Assembly (NCBI GenBank): GCA_020796225.1
Contig: CM036755.1
Coordinates: forward strand, 80,849,150-80,913,149
Length of the DNA: 64,000 nucleotides
Reading direction: 5' to 3'
DNA from: Arion vulgaris
Lineage: Eukaryota > Mollusca > Gastropoda > Stylommatophora > Arionidae
Numbering within the stretch: the stretch's first letter is position 1; every line of letters begins with the position of its first letter. The translations under genes and the position numbers were made by a program. The notes beneath the pieces were generated by a model that was given only the letters and a program-made list of their open reading frames with translations, did no database searches and was not told the origin of the DNA. Positions 9,830-20,029 of the stretch are shown here, in pieces.

Positions 9830-10588
9830 ACTGCTCAAACACCCACACATAGACATGGCAGTCAAGCGGCAACAGCTAAATGGCATATTTCTACCAACTC
9901 TCTGTTATCAATGTCAAACTTGGTCCCTAATTAAATCACAATAAAGAAAGATTACAATATGTGAAATGAACTGTTTAAGAGAAGTCATCAATGTTACAAG
10001 ATGGGATAGATTGAGAAATGAGAACATTAGAAATGTCATTGGAATCACACCATGCATCCAACTTATTAGTAGACAATAAATAAAATAGTTCAGTCACCTA
10101 ATGAGAATGAAATCATATCTACTACCATCTCACATTTATAACAACCTGCAACCAGAATGCAGAACACAAGGAATGCCAAAAACTAAATGGAAAGTTCCTC
10201 TTTGAACTCACCATATCAACCACTTATTAACCACTCTGTGTGATTTGTATGTGATATGAGCCTAAGAGTAATTGTCGTTGTGCCAGTTATGCGCCTACAA
10301 GTAGGCCAGCACATCCGATTTCTACGATGCTTTTTATTTACTAGGTAGTTTCCTAGGTCCTACATCAGTCGCTCTACGACATGCTTTGCTTCCATTGCAA
10401 GCCCCAGCACCACACCGGCGATATGAATAGATAATATCACAGATATCCTGCAATATCAAAGACTAACAACTACAGATGCAACACACCTGGCACAGGATAG
10501 AAAACTGAAACTCCCCATGACGCTTCACGGCACATGAGGATAAGACAAGACAAAATAAAACAATCATGAGCCTATCAGCATTACTTAC
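9830..10588 (+). pseudogene. LINE-C 3' fragment split by SINE-2
   Basis: It encodes GIFLPTLCYQCQTWSLIKS, ICEMNCLREVINVTRWDRL and, beyond a SINE-2 at 10203-10424, DILQYQRLTTTDATHLAQD. Stops and frameshifts throughout. Confidence 0.75.
10203..10424 (-). repeat. SINE-2 copy inside LINE-C
   Basis: It reads in reverse from ccacttattaaccactctgt to cagcaccacaccggcg, with cgctctacgacatgc as the diverged core. Confidence 0.85.
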
Positions 10589-10765
10589 ATCAGCGTAATC
10601 ATGGGTCTATCAGCATGGTTATTCGATTCTTGAAGTCGAATCATTTGTTTGACATTTTGTTCCCACTGAAACTGTTCCATATTAAGAAGTAAGACAGGTT
10701 GCTTCATTGTCTCATAAATATGTGAATCCACCGGATGCATCCACCCATCCACACAAACTCCCACT
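10589..10765 (-). CDS. PLA2G7-like: PAF-AH exon G (catalytic Asp349)
   Basis: The exon is 177 nt, phase 2 to phase 2, residues 343-402. The acceptor is tgtcatcttcag and the donor CTGAT|gtaagt is near consensus. It encodes VGVCVDGWMHPVDSHIYE, then KQPVLLLNMEQFQW, ending RPMITLM. The Asp of VDGWM corresponds to Asp296 of human PLA2G7 (ALDAWM). VLLLNMEQF matches FFINxExF. A SINE-2 sits 165 bp downstream within LINE-C debris. Confidence 0.95.
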
Positions 10766-10863
10766 CTGAAGATGACAAATAATAAAACTTAGAAAACAAG
10801 AAAAGTAAAAGTTTGTATCAAGAAATTATTATTAAGTATCTTCATTATTATCTAAATATTTAC

Positions 10864-11895
10864 AAAATAGATGAGACTGCAGTAAAACTATTTGATTGGC
10901 AAAACACGTAATCACAAAGTTCTGTAGTTAAAATATAACTTGAATACATGCAACATATACCCATATACTCGTAGATTACAAGACATGGGAAGAGAAAGTA
11001 CTAAGAAGCATAGGAATGTAATACGTTGAGCCCACGTGGTCGCAAGGTACCATACAAAGAAATCAACCGATTCTCCAGAGCAAATCGACTGACATCATCC
11101 GAGGAACACGATCGGATGGCTGTGACCTGGACAGCGTGAGCTCCTAAATGACCAGTATCATTGAAATGGGTGGCTACAGGGGTCACAGAGCATTGGTATA
11201 TGTCACGCAAGTGTTGGGTGAATCGGTCACTGAGCCTCTTACCTATCTCGCCAATATAAGCCTTGTTACACCGCTTACAGATAATGGCATAGATAAGATT
11301 ACGGACTCGTATGTGAAACCATCTCAACAACAAACGTGGCTAAAGGAAAAGATACAGTACGCGTCTGTATCACATAAGCACAGGTATTGCAACAACGACG
11401 GCCACACTGAACAGTGCCAAAATGAGTCTGGATATTGGACTTAAGGCGACTGTGTACCAACATATCCTTAAGACTTCTGTCCCGTCTGTAAGCCACCAAA
11501 GGATATTTGGGAAGACAGAACAGGTCTCAGGATCTGACTTAAGGATAGACAGATGACGGAATAAAACATTTTCACCAGTGAACTATGGGGGTGGAAAGTT
11601 AAGATAAGTTTTACTCTGTCAGAGTTAGTGGTCCTATGCTGGCTGGTGAGGGCCTGCTGTCAAGTGATTTTCTGAACTCTATGCATAGCCCAGACAAGCA
11701 CCCTCTCCGGGTATAGGCGCCTGCAAAAGAAATCAAGCATCTCGCAAGCTCTCTCAAGAAAATCATCGCCTCGCTACAAAGGCGACAGCGCAAGAGCTGT
11801 GAGAATGGTGCAAAGAGTCACGACAAGCCCTCGGATGGGAAGAACTATAAAGGAGAATTTTAACTACAGTACTTTGTGATTACGTGTTTTGCCAT
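10864..11895 (-). pseudogene. Penelope-like element copy 1 (PLE-1)
   Basis: The minus strand encodes the C-terminal part of a PLE protein: CGRRCCNTCAYV, then YAIICKRCNKAYIGEIGK, LSDRFTQHLRDI and FALENRLISLYGTLRPRGL. This is the GIY-YIG endonuclease module. The N-terminal RT is missing and the upstream frames are broken. Both ends show the PLE terminal string (cacgtaatcacaaagt at the left, acagtactttgtgattacg at the right) in opposite orientation, so the copy sits between inverted ends. Confidence 0.85.
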
Positions 11896-11899
11896 TATT

Positions 11900-12390
11900 A
11901 TCTATGGGTGTTTCTATGGCGAAGTGTTAAGACATTTACCTGTCGTTCTAAAGGTTGTAGGTTCAAGTCCGGATCGAGTTACATTTTTTCATGAGATCCC
12001 TAAGATTGTTGCGGCAGCTATAGAGTTTGTACTCTATGCAACACTCGCAGTAGATGTAAAAAAAAAAGTAAAGAAACCATTTTTTATACCATGTGGTATA
12101 TAGGGTTATACAGTGTAAGGTCCGTATTTTTCATTGGCCGTTGACACACGATGGGCGGTGTGGTCAACATCACGTCGGCCACCTTTACTTCCCAGTGCTT
12201 TACATCATTGCACCGGGATTCACTATACGTCTCCGTCCCCGTCGGTAGAATTGGCACATCGGTAGAATTGGGAGTTGCAGTAGCGTAGTTGTTAGTGAAC
12301 TCGCTTCTTAGGCTAGTGGGCCGAGTTCAATTCCACATTGTGCATGGAATTTTATCAAGATCCACCCAGCCTCAATTGGGTACCAGGAAA
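11900..12390. repeat. SINE-6 / SINE-3 composite
   Basis: 11900-12060 is SINE-6 on plus: tRNA-like head tggcgaagtgttaagacat with B-box aggttcaagtccgg. 12062-12178 is the SINE-3 tail on minus, 12180-12265 a SINE-6 piece on minus, and 12268-12390 a SINE-3 head on plus. It is a mosaic of nested or recombined copies. Confidence 0.65.
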
Positions 12391-12700
12391 AATTCTTTGC
12401 CTTTCAAACAAATAGCTTGTCCTGAGCAGAACTTTGCCATTCTAACAGCTCTTCAGAATTTCTCTCACTCATAGGTCAGATGTCTCACCTCTGCTTCAGT
12501 AATTCTCAAACCATCCGTCACGTCCTGAATACATCTTCTCCATTGTCTTCCTCTTCTCCTCTTTGTCAGAAAGCCTTCTTCTATAATGGCATTTTCCAGC
12601 CCTTCATGTCTTTTTTATACGTCCAAAGTACTTCAATTGTCTCATTCTTATTTGTAGTCTCTTGGTGACCTACTGCTGGAAGTTGACACTAAAATTGACA
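12390..12700 (-). pseudogene. LINE-D 3' fragment
   Basis: The minus strand carries the LINE-D signature block (GYFGHI-like, then a GRPRK-like basic run and an end near ctatgagtgagag). Better copies are at 18290-18600, 24670-24950 and 50770-51170. Confidence 0.65.
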
Positions 12701-12714
12701 TTGAATGAATCCAG

Positions 12715-12910
12715 CGATTTATGAAGTATAGAATTACATGTTGTATAAGTAGAGCTGGATGCTTGAGGGGCAGAGAAAACACTGTTTAACCAACGAGTCG
12801 CAGGAACCATAAGTATGCATACCCTTCGATATCTCTTTGGGGAGACAGAGCAACTATGGGTATGCCCGAAGTGATGTGACGTCAGTTCAGTAAACAATAA
12901 CCAATTTGTA
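12715..12910 (-). repeat. SINE-7 copy
   Basis: Reverse complement of the 28555 copy: atccagcgatttatgaag, agtatgcatacccttcgata and gtgatgtgacgtcagttcag. Confidence 0.75.
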
Positions 12911-13079
12911 GCATCAGTCAAGATGGCTGATAAATGGGACTGAGCAACAATGTGGGTGTAATGAATGATTTGCCAGAGAGAAAATAACACATTCGTAACA
13001 AACAAACAGAATAATATTTACGTAAAAATGTAATCGCCAAAACGTTTTTAAAAAAAGATTGTTGTAAACATGTTTACAA

Positions 13080-13620
13080 TTCATCCATCTGTCTATTATT
13101 TATCCCTATTTTGCCTTTCGGCACCAGGTCTAAAAAAAACCCTAGATCTGGAATTTAGTGCCTCGCATATTTCATCGTTTACGTGATCGTCCTCTTGGTC
13201 TGTTGTCGTTGTATCCGAGTGTTAGTGCTCTTTGTAGGAGACTGTCTTGTGGTAACCTTGATGCGTGTCCAAACCATTTGACCTGTTGTGTCTTAATATA
13301 TTGTAACATCGGCAAGGATTTCCCACTTTTCTTCTGATTTCATCATTTCTGATTTTATCTCTTCTTGTTACATTTAGAATTCATTGTAAGCACTTCATCT
13401 CTGCCATTTGAATTCTTCTTTTCATATTTGTTATCAGTATCCAGGTCTGACACTGATAGCACAGAGTTGGTAAGGAAACTGTGTTGAACATTGCTCTCTT
13501 GGTGTCCAGTGTTACGTGCTTGTTTTTCAGCATTGGTGACATTTGTCCAATAATCTGGTTCAATAATAAGTCAGTAGGACTATACATTGCAATATAAGTG
13601 CGACCATGGGTACACAAAAT
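13080..13620 (-). pseudogene. LINE-C fragment
   Basis: The minus strand encodes SPMLKNKHVTLDTKRAMFNT, VSLPTLCYQCQTWILITNMK and IQMAEMKCLQ, then decayed sequence to 13080. It matches LINE-C at 52280-52760 and 21790-22180. Confidence 0.8.
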
Positions 13621-13639
13621 TATAGGATAAAAGGGTTAA

Positions 13640-13915
13640 TATTACTACTGTTATGATTAGTAGTTGTAGTATTTCAGTCAGAGTTAGTAAGATATGCACA
13701 CATTGCACAACTAGCCTGTGCCACTGCGAGAAGGCAGACATGATGTCAGAGCACCTACTGCAAGACTGCCCACTGCTAGCAGGCCTGAGAAACTAAATCT
13801 GGCCGGAAAATACTGAGCAAAATGAGAAGCTGTACGGAGGGACGGAGTCCAAAAAAACAGCAGAATTGATGAAGAAATCTGGTACATCAGTCTAAAAGGT
13901 GATCGCGAGAGAGAG
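13640..13915 (+). pseudogene. LINE-A-type C-terminal fragment
   Basis: It encodes LCHCEKADMMSEHLLQDCPL, then a stop, IWPENTEQNEKLYGGTES and KTAELMKKSG, the last part of an RNase H LINE. Confidence 0.75.
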
Positions 13916-13999
13916 ATTTGCACACAAAATTGAAATATATAAAATCAGAAACAAATAAATCAAGAAGAAGCATTGAAGATGAACAAAAATTATCCATAC

Positions 14000-14091
14000 C
14001 TAAATCTCTGATCCTGTGTCAAAGTAGCCAGCGTTGCAGCCCCACCAAAGGAGTGACCAATGACGGCAACACGAACTGTGTCAAGTCGATT
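14000..14091 (-). CDS. PLA2G7-like: PAF-AH exon F (nucleophile elbow, Ser326)
   Basis: The exon is 92 nt, phase 0 to phase 2, residues 313-343. The acceptor is gaaccatttcag and the donor TTTAG|gtatgg. It encodes VRVAVIGHSFGGAATLATL then TQDQRFR. GHSFGG is the GxSxG nucleophile elbow of the family and its Ser is the catalytic nucleophile. The following Q-D-Q-R-F-R matches human EDQRFR. Confidence 0.96.
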
Positions 14092-14214
14092 CTGAAATGG
14101 TTCAATAAATTTGTACATTAAAGTTTCATGTTCATCCATTGTGGGTGACGCAGGTAACCTACTTCTATGACCTGTGCTGTAACCTACTAGCTAGCCCTAT
14201 TGTTAAGGCACTCA

Positions 14215-14365
14215 AATGTCTCACTGACAGCTAAACAACAGACGATTAACAGCATTTTTATGCCTACTTTGTGTTACCAGAACCAAATATGGACAATGAG
14301 CAAAGCGCAGTCGCAAACAATAACTACATGTGAAATGCGCTGCCTGCAAAAAGTTACCAACAACT
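14215..14365 (+). pseudogene. LINE-C scrap
   Basis: It encodes LTAKQQTINSIFMPTLCYQN and TTCEMRCLQKVTN, homologous to the other LINE-C copies. It sits in the PAF-AH E-F intron. Confidence 0.7.
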
Positions 14366-14384
14366 TTGGCTTATCTTAGCAATC

Positions 14385-14905
14385 TGTGGCTTAGCAGTAG
14401 TGAACTCGATCACAACCCAAGAGTACCTGGTTCAAACTTGCTGGGGTGTTTGGAAGCAAATTTGTTTGGAAGCAATTCTAACATATGCCAGTGAGAGTTG
14501 GAAAATGACTACAGATATATACAGTAAATTGAATGCACTTTAAAATAGATGTCTGCGAAAAATAATGAACATAAAATGGAACTAATTTAGGAGAAGTGAT
14601 GAAATCAAGAGAAATGTCTGGCCAACCACCAGTAACAACTGCTATAAGAAGGAGAAGATGGAGATATCTTGGGCATACCTTGAGAAGAAATAATCAAAGA
14701 GTACCAAAGCAGGCATTGAAGTTGGAGACAAAGGGTTCAAGAAAGAGAGTATGTCTTAGGAAACCCTGAAACAAACTTTGCTGAGAGAGGCAAGAAATAT
14801 CGATCTCAAATTTCAGGGAAGAGATTGAGCGAGTTGCTCAAGACAGAGCAATATGGATAAAATACTTGCAGGCCCTATGTAATGTATAACGGTAAGAGAG
14901 GAATA
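14385..14905 (+). repeat. SINE-9 head joined to LINE-B fragment
   Basis: 14385-14475 is a SINE-9 head (agtagtgaactcgatcacaa, B-box ctggttcaaac). 14476-14905 is LINE-B with IKWN, GQPPVTTAIRRRRWRYLGHT and EEIERVAQDRAIW. It ends 35 bp from PAF-AH exon E. Confidence 0.75.
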
Positions 14906-14939
14906 TACATACATATATATATATATCACACAACATCAC

Positions 14940-15053
14940 CTTGAACTGGTTTGTCTTGAAAGCCAAGCCTAGGGCATTGTTGATATGTGTGCCTTTATTC
15001 ATACTGATCAGCTCATTTAAGAGACATGTGCTTTCCTCAGCTCGCTGGTACAT
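14940..15053 (-). CDS. PLA2G7-like: PAF-AH exon E
   Basis: The exon is 114 nt (38 codons), phase 0 at both ends, residues 275-312. The acceptor is ctttccacag and the donor TTCAAG|gtgatg. The peptide begins MYQRAEESTCLLNELI and continues NNALGLAFKTNQFK. It matches the QRAxECxxALxLI...KNALDLKFDMEQLK helix region of PLA2G7. A SINE-9 copy lies just upstream and LINE-B debris just downstream. Confidence 0.92.
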
Positions 15054-15104
15054 CTGTGGAAAGATAGATAAACATTTTGACTCCTATAGGATAAGTGGGC
15101 ATCT

Positions 15105-15930
15105 TTGGCTTAGGTAGTGAGCTCGATCACAACTTAAGAGTGCCTGGTTCAAACTCTGCGACTGTCAGTTTGAAAGCAAATTTATTCTCATGGAATTGTT
15201 AATCAATCAAGTGCCATGCCTGCCGACGTAGGCGATCATGTCTCTCCACAACTCTCCTTTGTGCAGGTAATCAGTTCTGATTTCAATCGTTGTCAACCAA
15301 GATGTCAGACCATCCAACATCTTCTCCCTCTATCTGCCACGATCTCTCCTTCCTTGAATTTTACCTGTTGTCACCAAATGTTCTAAACCTCCTCTTCGCA
15401 TTATATGCCCGAAGAACCTTGATTGTCTGATTCTTATTCTTTTTATATGGTTTCTTTGTGTACAGGCCTGATTTCTTCTTCCTCTTCGATTGTTCTTTTC
15501 GGCCATTTTGATCATTCTTGTTGTGATATATAAACAGTCTTTGCCAAGAACGGTTTTTACGTTGTGCCAATTATGCGTCTATGGTGACTAGGCCAGCATT
15601 TTATTTACTAGGATAGCTTGCCCTAGATTGTACAAGTTCTCTCTAACGATTCACAGTGTCATATTTTGGCTAGAATCTACGCAAAAAAGCCTTTTGTACC
15701 ACAAACTTTCTGACTGAGTGCGGTCTGGCCTGATTTAAAACCTCAGCATTTGTTTTCCCCGCTATCCATGGAATTTTACCAATGGTAAAATATATCTCAC
15801 CGTTCATAAAGCAATGGCAAGCTACTGAACGTGTAAGTGGTGCCTAGAAAATCAGCGGTTCATTTACTGTTGTTGATAGCAATGTCCTATAAAGGATATG
15901 ACCCGAGATTATACACACACATATATATAT
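15105..15930 (+). repeat. SINE-9 interrupted by LINE-E and a SINE-2 scrap
   Basis: The SINE-9 head is at 15105-15195 and its tail at 15765-15930 (atggaattttaccaatgg ... aaaggatatgacccgagatt). Between them lie LINE-E on minus (15200-15570: SRFFGHIMRRGGLEHLVTT) and a partial SINE-2 on minus (15555-15650). Confidence 0.65.
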
Positions 15931-15965
15931 ATATATATACATATATATACACACATATAATTTTA
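15918..15965 (+). repeat. AT/AC microsatellite
   Basis: Runs of ca and at dinucleotides follow the SINE-9 tail. Confidence 0.9.
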
Positions 15966-15978
15966 TATATTATGTGAC

Positions 15979-16191
15979 ATGGGCACGTCTCAGACACTGG
16001 AACGAGTTCGAGAATTAGGCGTTACGTGTGGACATGCCAGACAGTGTCGTCTTCGTGGTAGAGAGAGAAGATATAGTAATCAACTTCTCATGGGTACTGT
16101 GAGCAAATGGACTTTAGGATGGCTGCTGCAGCGGAGGACAGAGCATGCATGGAAATGTCCAATGTGCCATGACGTCGATCGCATAACATAA
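15979..16191 (+). CDS. unrecognised short ORF
   Basis: A 70-codon ORF contains LERVRELGVTCGHARQCRLR and WKCPMCHDVDR, with a CxxC pair near its end. It may be an exon scrap or part of an unknown mobile element. No splice sites or relatives are seen in the window. Confidence 0.2.
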   Translation: MGTSQTLERVRELGVTCGHARQCRLRGRERRYSNQLLMGTVSKWTLGWLLQRRTEHAWKCPMCHDVDRIT

Positions 16192-16439
16192 CATATATAT
16201 ATATCATTTAACATATACACATATAGAATATGGCGCATGGTGAAATTAAGGAGCTTCTTTTATTTCTCTGCTACTGTATTTCCTTCACATCTCCTCCATC
16301 TTCAATTAAAGCAAGATCTGACATTGTTTTCAATATCACTATAGGAGTGGATGTCATGGCTGGTGAGGATGCCTGTGACTTGGTTCTGCTTTCTACATGT
16401 AGACCATCATCTCATTTCTACCTAAGTTGTCCCAATCGT

Positions 16440-16890
16440 CAACAACATGTTACAGAAGGCCCAGGTGAGATGGGTCGGTCACATTGTTCGGATGCCTGAT
16501 AAATGCATCCTCCAAAACATTGATGCATGGCGAGCTTGAAGGGGGCAGACGTTCAGTTGTTGGACAGAAAAGACACTTAAAGAACACCTTTAAAGTGTCT
16601 CTAAAGTGCTTCGATATAGATACCATGTGCTGGGAGTCTCTTGTGCTTACCAAATGTGGCGCTGCAACAACACAAAAGGAACTCGCATAGCTGAGAATCG
16701 TCATACCGTTGAAGCACTGAGAATGTGAGCTGTGTGAAAAGACAGAACACACAACACCCACCTGTCTAACCTTGATCATGTATGTCCTACCTATGGTGGG
16801 GACTGTGTTTGAGGATTGGACTCTACAGTCACCTCCGCACACACCAGGTAGATGCAGCAGCATAAGTCTGAGGCTGTTGTCATCATCGCT
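16440..16890 (+). pseudogene. LINE-F 3' fragment
   Basis: It encodes MLQKAQVRWVGHIVRMPDK and, in shifted frames, a Cys-rich segment and the terminal RIGLYSHLRTH-like motif common to LINE C-termini. It is frameshifted. Confidence 0.7.
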
Positions 16891-16936
16891 AGCAATGAAT
16901 GGCTATTATTATTATTACCCAAGTTATAAATATAGA

Positions 16937-17165
16937 GGAGTGTCTGGCCGAATGAATTAGAGCACGACTCCCATGCTGGAGACTCTGTTCAATTCACAAT
17001 AAGGCCAAGGATTTGTTTCTGTTGTGGGCATAAACGAAAAATCCTAACCTGAACAGCTTCACAGTGACTGCACTAGCCATGTGGCCATTAAATTCCTCAG
17101 GCTCTCGTCCCACATCGCCCTAAAAAGCGGTGCTACAGGCAGTAGCGACATTTTGTTTGTTTGTT
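16937..17165 (+). repeat. SINE-5 copy
   Basis: The tRNA-like head gtctggccgaatgaattag carries a B-box-like ctgttcaattc. It is followed by gtttctgttgtgggcataa and ccatgtggccattaaattcc. It lies 60 bp from PAF-AH exon D. Confidence 0.85.
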
Positions 17166-17227
17166 TTTTTTAAAATTAATATAACTCCAAAGAAGACCAT
17201 TATTACCCTAAACAGCCTTTCCCTTAC

Positions 17228-17561
17228 CTGTCCATTTCTGTAGCTAAAATCATCCCAAACATCGACATGCTGGAATGGACGCCACTCCTCTGTGCATGAC
17301 TGGTTGGGGCGGAGGGATCGCGTCCGGTTTTCTCTCCACTGTCTCCCTCTGGATCTCTGCCCTCCTGCACTCACTCTCCTCTCACGGAGGTAAAACTTGA
17401 CACTTCCATCCACCATATCTTCCTTTACATTAGACTGGTCGTCAACGCTGCTGCCTTCCTCACCACTGTGACAACGATTGTCTTTTCTGTGATCATCTAC
17501 TTCTTCAATGATGCTACTGAGTTGTTCTGTCATGCACATGGTCATTGAGGCCGAGCCATCT
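17228..17561 (-). CDS. PLA2G7-like: PAF-AH exon D with expanded hydrophilic insert
   Basis: The exon is 334 nt, phase 2 to phase 0, residues 163-274. The acceptor is cctcttttcag and the donor GGACAG|gtaagg. It starts RDGSASMT, matching the conserved EHRDxSAS, and ends EEWRPFQHVDV then FSYRNGQ, matching EEWIPF...RNxQV. Between these anchors lie about 90 residues, first acidic (EEVDDHRKD, DDQSNVKEDM) and then very basic (RERRVSAGGQRSRGRQ). The human proteins have roughly 25-35 there. The insert is probably a disordered surface loop. It stays open in phase with good splice sites, so it is likely real coding sequence. Confidence 0.92.
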
Positions 17562-17684
17562 CTGAAAAGAGGTTTTCCAAAATATTAAAGTCTCATCCCA
17601 TTAGACAGAAGACATGAAATAAATTATTAAATTTATAGAACTAAAATTATGTAAATTTACAAGAGAATTAGAAATGAAAAAAAA

Positions 17685-18212
17685 AGTAAAGACCCTTTTT
17701 CATACCATGTGGTATATTGGGTAATACAGTGTAAGACCTGTATTTTTTCATTGACTGTCGGCACACGATGAGTGATGTAGTCAGCATCACCCCGGCCACC
17801 TTTACCTCCCAGTGCTTTTCCTGGTACCCAATTTAGACTGCGTTAACCGCCCGAGTGGTTACCGGAGCCCAAATTTGGGGTGTAAAGAATAGAACCACTG
17901 TTACCTGCCACACATGTCGTAAGAGGCGACTAAGGAGGTTTGGCTGAAATCGGATGCACATGTCCTAAACGTGTAAAAGTCTATGCGTTTAGGGGCCTAC
18001 CAAACCAATGTGCAACGTATACATGTTCTTGACAAAGATCAAGCATATCACAAAGAGTGATTAAAATTGGTCGTAAAGAACAACGCAAAGAAGAAGAAGA
18101 AGACTGCGTTAACCTGAGAGCTATTACGGTCTGAAAAATATTCCGCATCCACTGTGGAATTGAATGCGAAATACTAGCCTAAGAAGCAAGTTCACTAACA
18201 ACTGCGGCTCTC
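17685..18212 (-). repeat. SINE-3 copy split by SINE-1
   Basis: The tail part is 17685-17847 and the head part 18101-18212. It is interrupted by a SINE-1 at 17848-18100 and resumes without loss apart from the duplicated target. Confidence 0.9.
17848..18100 (+). repeat. SINE-1 copy, full length with 13-bp TSD
   Basis: It runs from cgcccgagtggttaccgg to an (aag)n tail, 253 bp. The target duplication agactgcgttaac is at 17835-17847 and 18101-18113. The core catgtcgtaagaggcgact is present. The duplication fixes both ends of the family. Confidence 0.96.
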
Positions 18213-18289
18213 TACAAATAAAAGTTCTCGTAAAAGTGGGAATTCTCTTTTGTAATTTTCTATGAATACATTACTTGTATATCATTTAT

Positions 18290-18600
18290 ATCATGGACAG
18301 AGAAAAGAACAAATAGATCTATTCAGAAAGAACTCGAAATCAAAGAAAACTGACTGATGCTACAAATAACAACGAGAAAATTGAGGTATTTTGGACATAT
18401 CAAGCGACACAAAGGGCTGGAGAAGACCATCATGGATGGAGGCATCCCAGCAAAAATGAAAAGAGGAAGACCACGGAAAAGATAGATTCAGGATGTAACT
18501 GATGGTTTTAGCATGACGGCTGCAAGGGCGGGACACCTGACCTATGAGAGAGAGAAATTCCAAAGGACTGTTAGGGTGGCAAAGTTCTGCTCAGGACAAG
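18290..18600 (+). pseudogene. LINE-D 3' fragment
   Basis: In shifting frames it encodes TRKLRYFGHIKRHKGLEKT, PRK-rich sequence and AARAGHLTYERERF, with a substitution-rich 5' part (REKNK, stop, IYSER). Confidence 0.75.
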
Positions 18601-18609
18601 ATTTTTGAT

Positions 18610-19130
18610 TGACGATGACATTACTTATTATGTTTTAATACTGTTTACAGTGAGACAGCGACGTCTGTGTGCCGCACATCGATTCTCAGAACTGTAGTTT
18701 TGAAATTGGGTTTGCCTTTCCTCTTTGATCAATACTGCATTCAACTACACCTAGAAATGATAAAGCAGATAGGCTAGCCAAGAAAAAGTCAACACAAGAA
18801 CAATGAATCACAGCAACAACTATCCATACAGCAAAGCAAATCCTAAAAACAACAAATAAAGAAATTTGGCTGAACAGATGGGTGGTCAGAGACATAGGAA
18901 GAGAAGTTTACGGACACATGACCAACCCTAACTTCAATGACAACATCAAACACTTTACATGAAGAGATCAGAGCACTATTTTTAGACTCTGAATCCAACA
19001 CATAACACTTAATAATCATATGAATAGAATTCAACCACAACACAGAGTGCAAGCTGTGCGCACATCATCATCATGAAACCGTTCACCATGCTACAAGGGT
19101 CGTTACAAATTTAATTAATTATATTTAATA
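18610..19130 (+). pseudogene. LINE-A-type RNase H/C-terminal fragment
   Basis: It encodes RNDKADRLAKKKSTQEQ, the end of an RNase H domain. This is followed by WLNRWVVRDIGREVYGHM and IQHITLNNHMNRIQPQHR, the C-terminal linker. Stops are present. Confidence 0.75.
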
Positions 19131-19395
19131 TTAATTATATTATAATTATATTCATTAATTTTTCCACAAAAAAGGATATGTACTTTGATACGGGAGAAAG
19201 GACACTGTCTAATCTCCACAATAGGATAACACCCAGAACAAGTCATATTGATACAGCAAAGCTTACTCATACCAAATTATGGTAAACCAACTATCTGTTT
19301 TAATTGATTATTTTTACAGGATAGGATTTATTTACAACAGCATATAAATTTACAGTTCTTTTTTTACAATTGATATATTTTAATTTAGTTTTCTA
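19130..19395. other. A+T-rich unassigned stretch
   Basis: Nothing recognised apart from an ATTAATTATATT-rich segment near 19115-19150. Confidence 0.5.
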
Positions 19396-19720
19396 ATTGA
19401 TTTCTTCTTCTTCTTCTTCTTCACCTTTTAACTCCCAACGGAGCACAGGTCTTCCTCTCTCTTGCCCTCCGTACCAATTCTTTCCATGTTCTACCTATCC
19501 TTTTAATATCAGCCTTCAGCTCTCTTCTCTAGGTCTGTCTAGGCCTTCCCCTACACCTCTTTCCATGCAGGTTCCAAAACAGTGTCTGTCTTGCAATGCT
19601 TCCGGTCGGTCTTCTCAATATATGTCTTATCCATCGCCAGCGTCTCTTCCTACTAAGCGGACATTTTTCCCCCAGTCCAGAATAGTTCAGTTTATGCAGA
19701 CTTGACTATATGTGCCAGTT
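19395..19720 (-). pseudogene. LINE-E-type 3' fragment
   Basis: On the minus strand: RKRRWRWIRHILRRPTGSIA, RQTLFWNLHGKRCRGRPRQT and a (gaa)n end. The pattern RW-WI-H-LRR...GKR-RGRPR is standard for LINE C-termini. Confidence 0.75.
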
Positions 19721-19801
19721 TGAACAATGTTGACACTTGATATGTGTGAACATTCATTTCAAACATATCTGTTATAACACATAAACTCACATATCAATTA
19801 C

Positions 19802-19967
19802 CTATGTTCCAAAGCTGCTACCACAAATCCATATGAAGCTAATTCGTAACTATATGTTGACAACGTAGTTCTGTTTCCTCCAATGCCATGAGAGATGATT
19901 ATGACTGGAAATTTATCATCAGTTTTCAGAAGTGGAGCTTGCCATAAAACAGGGACATAAACAATAC
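19802..19967 (-). CDS. PLA2G7-like: PAF-AH exon C (oxyanion-side HGxG motif)
   Basis: The exon is 166 nt, phase 1 to phase 2, residues 108-163. The acceptor is aacatctacag and the donor CATAG|gtaatt. It encodes VPVLWQAPLL, then FPVIIISHGIGGNRTTLST and YGFVVAALEHR. In the family this is the SHGLGxxRTxYS...LASxGFxVAAxEHRD block, which forms a central beta strand and helps shape the oxyanion hole. No stop or frameshift is seen. Confidence 0.95.
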
Positions 19968-20029
19968 CTGTAGATGTTGACACAGGTGAAAGATAAAATG
20001 TACAAAAGCAAAAAAAAATATTTATTTGT

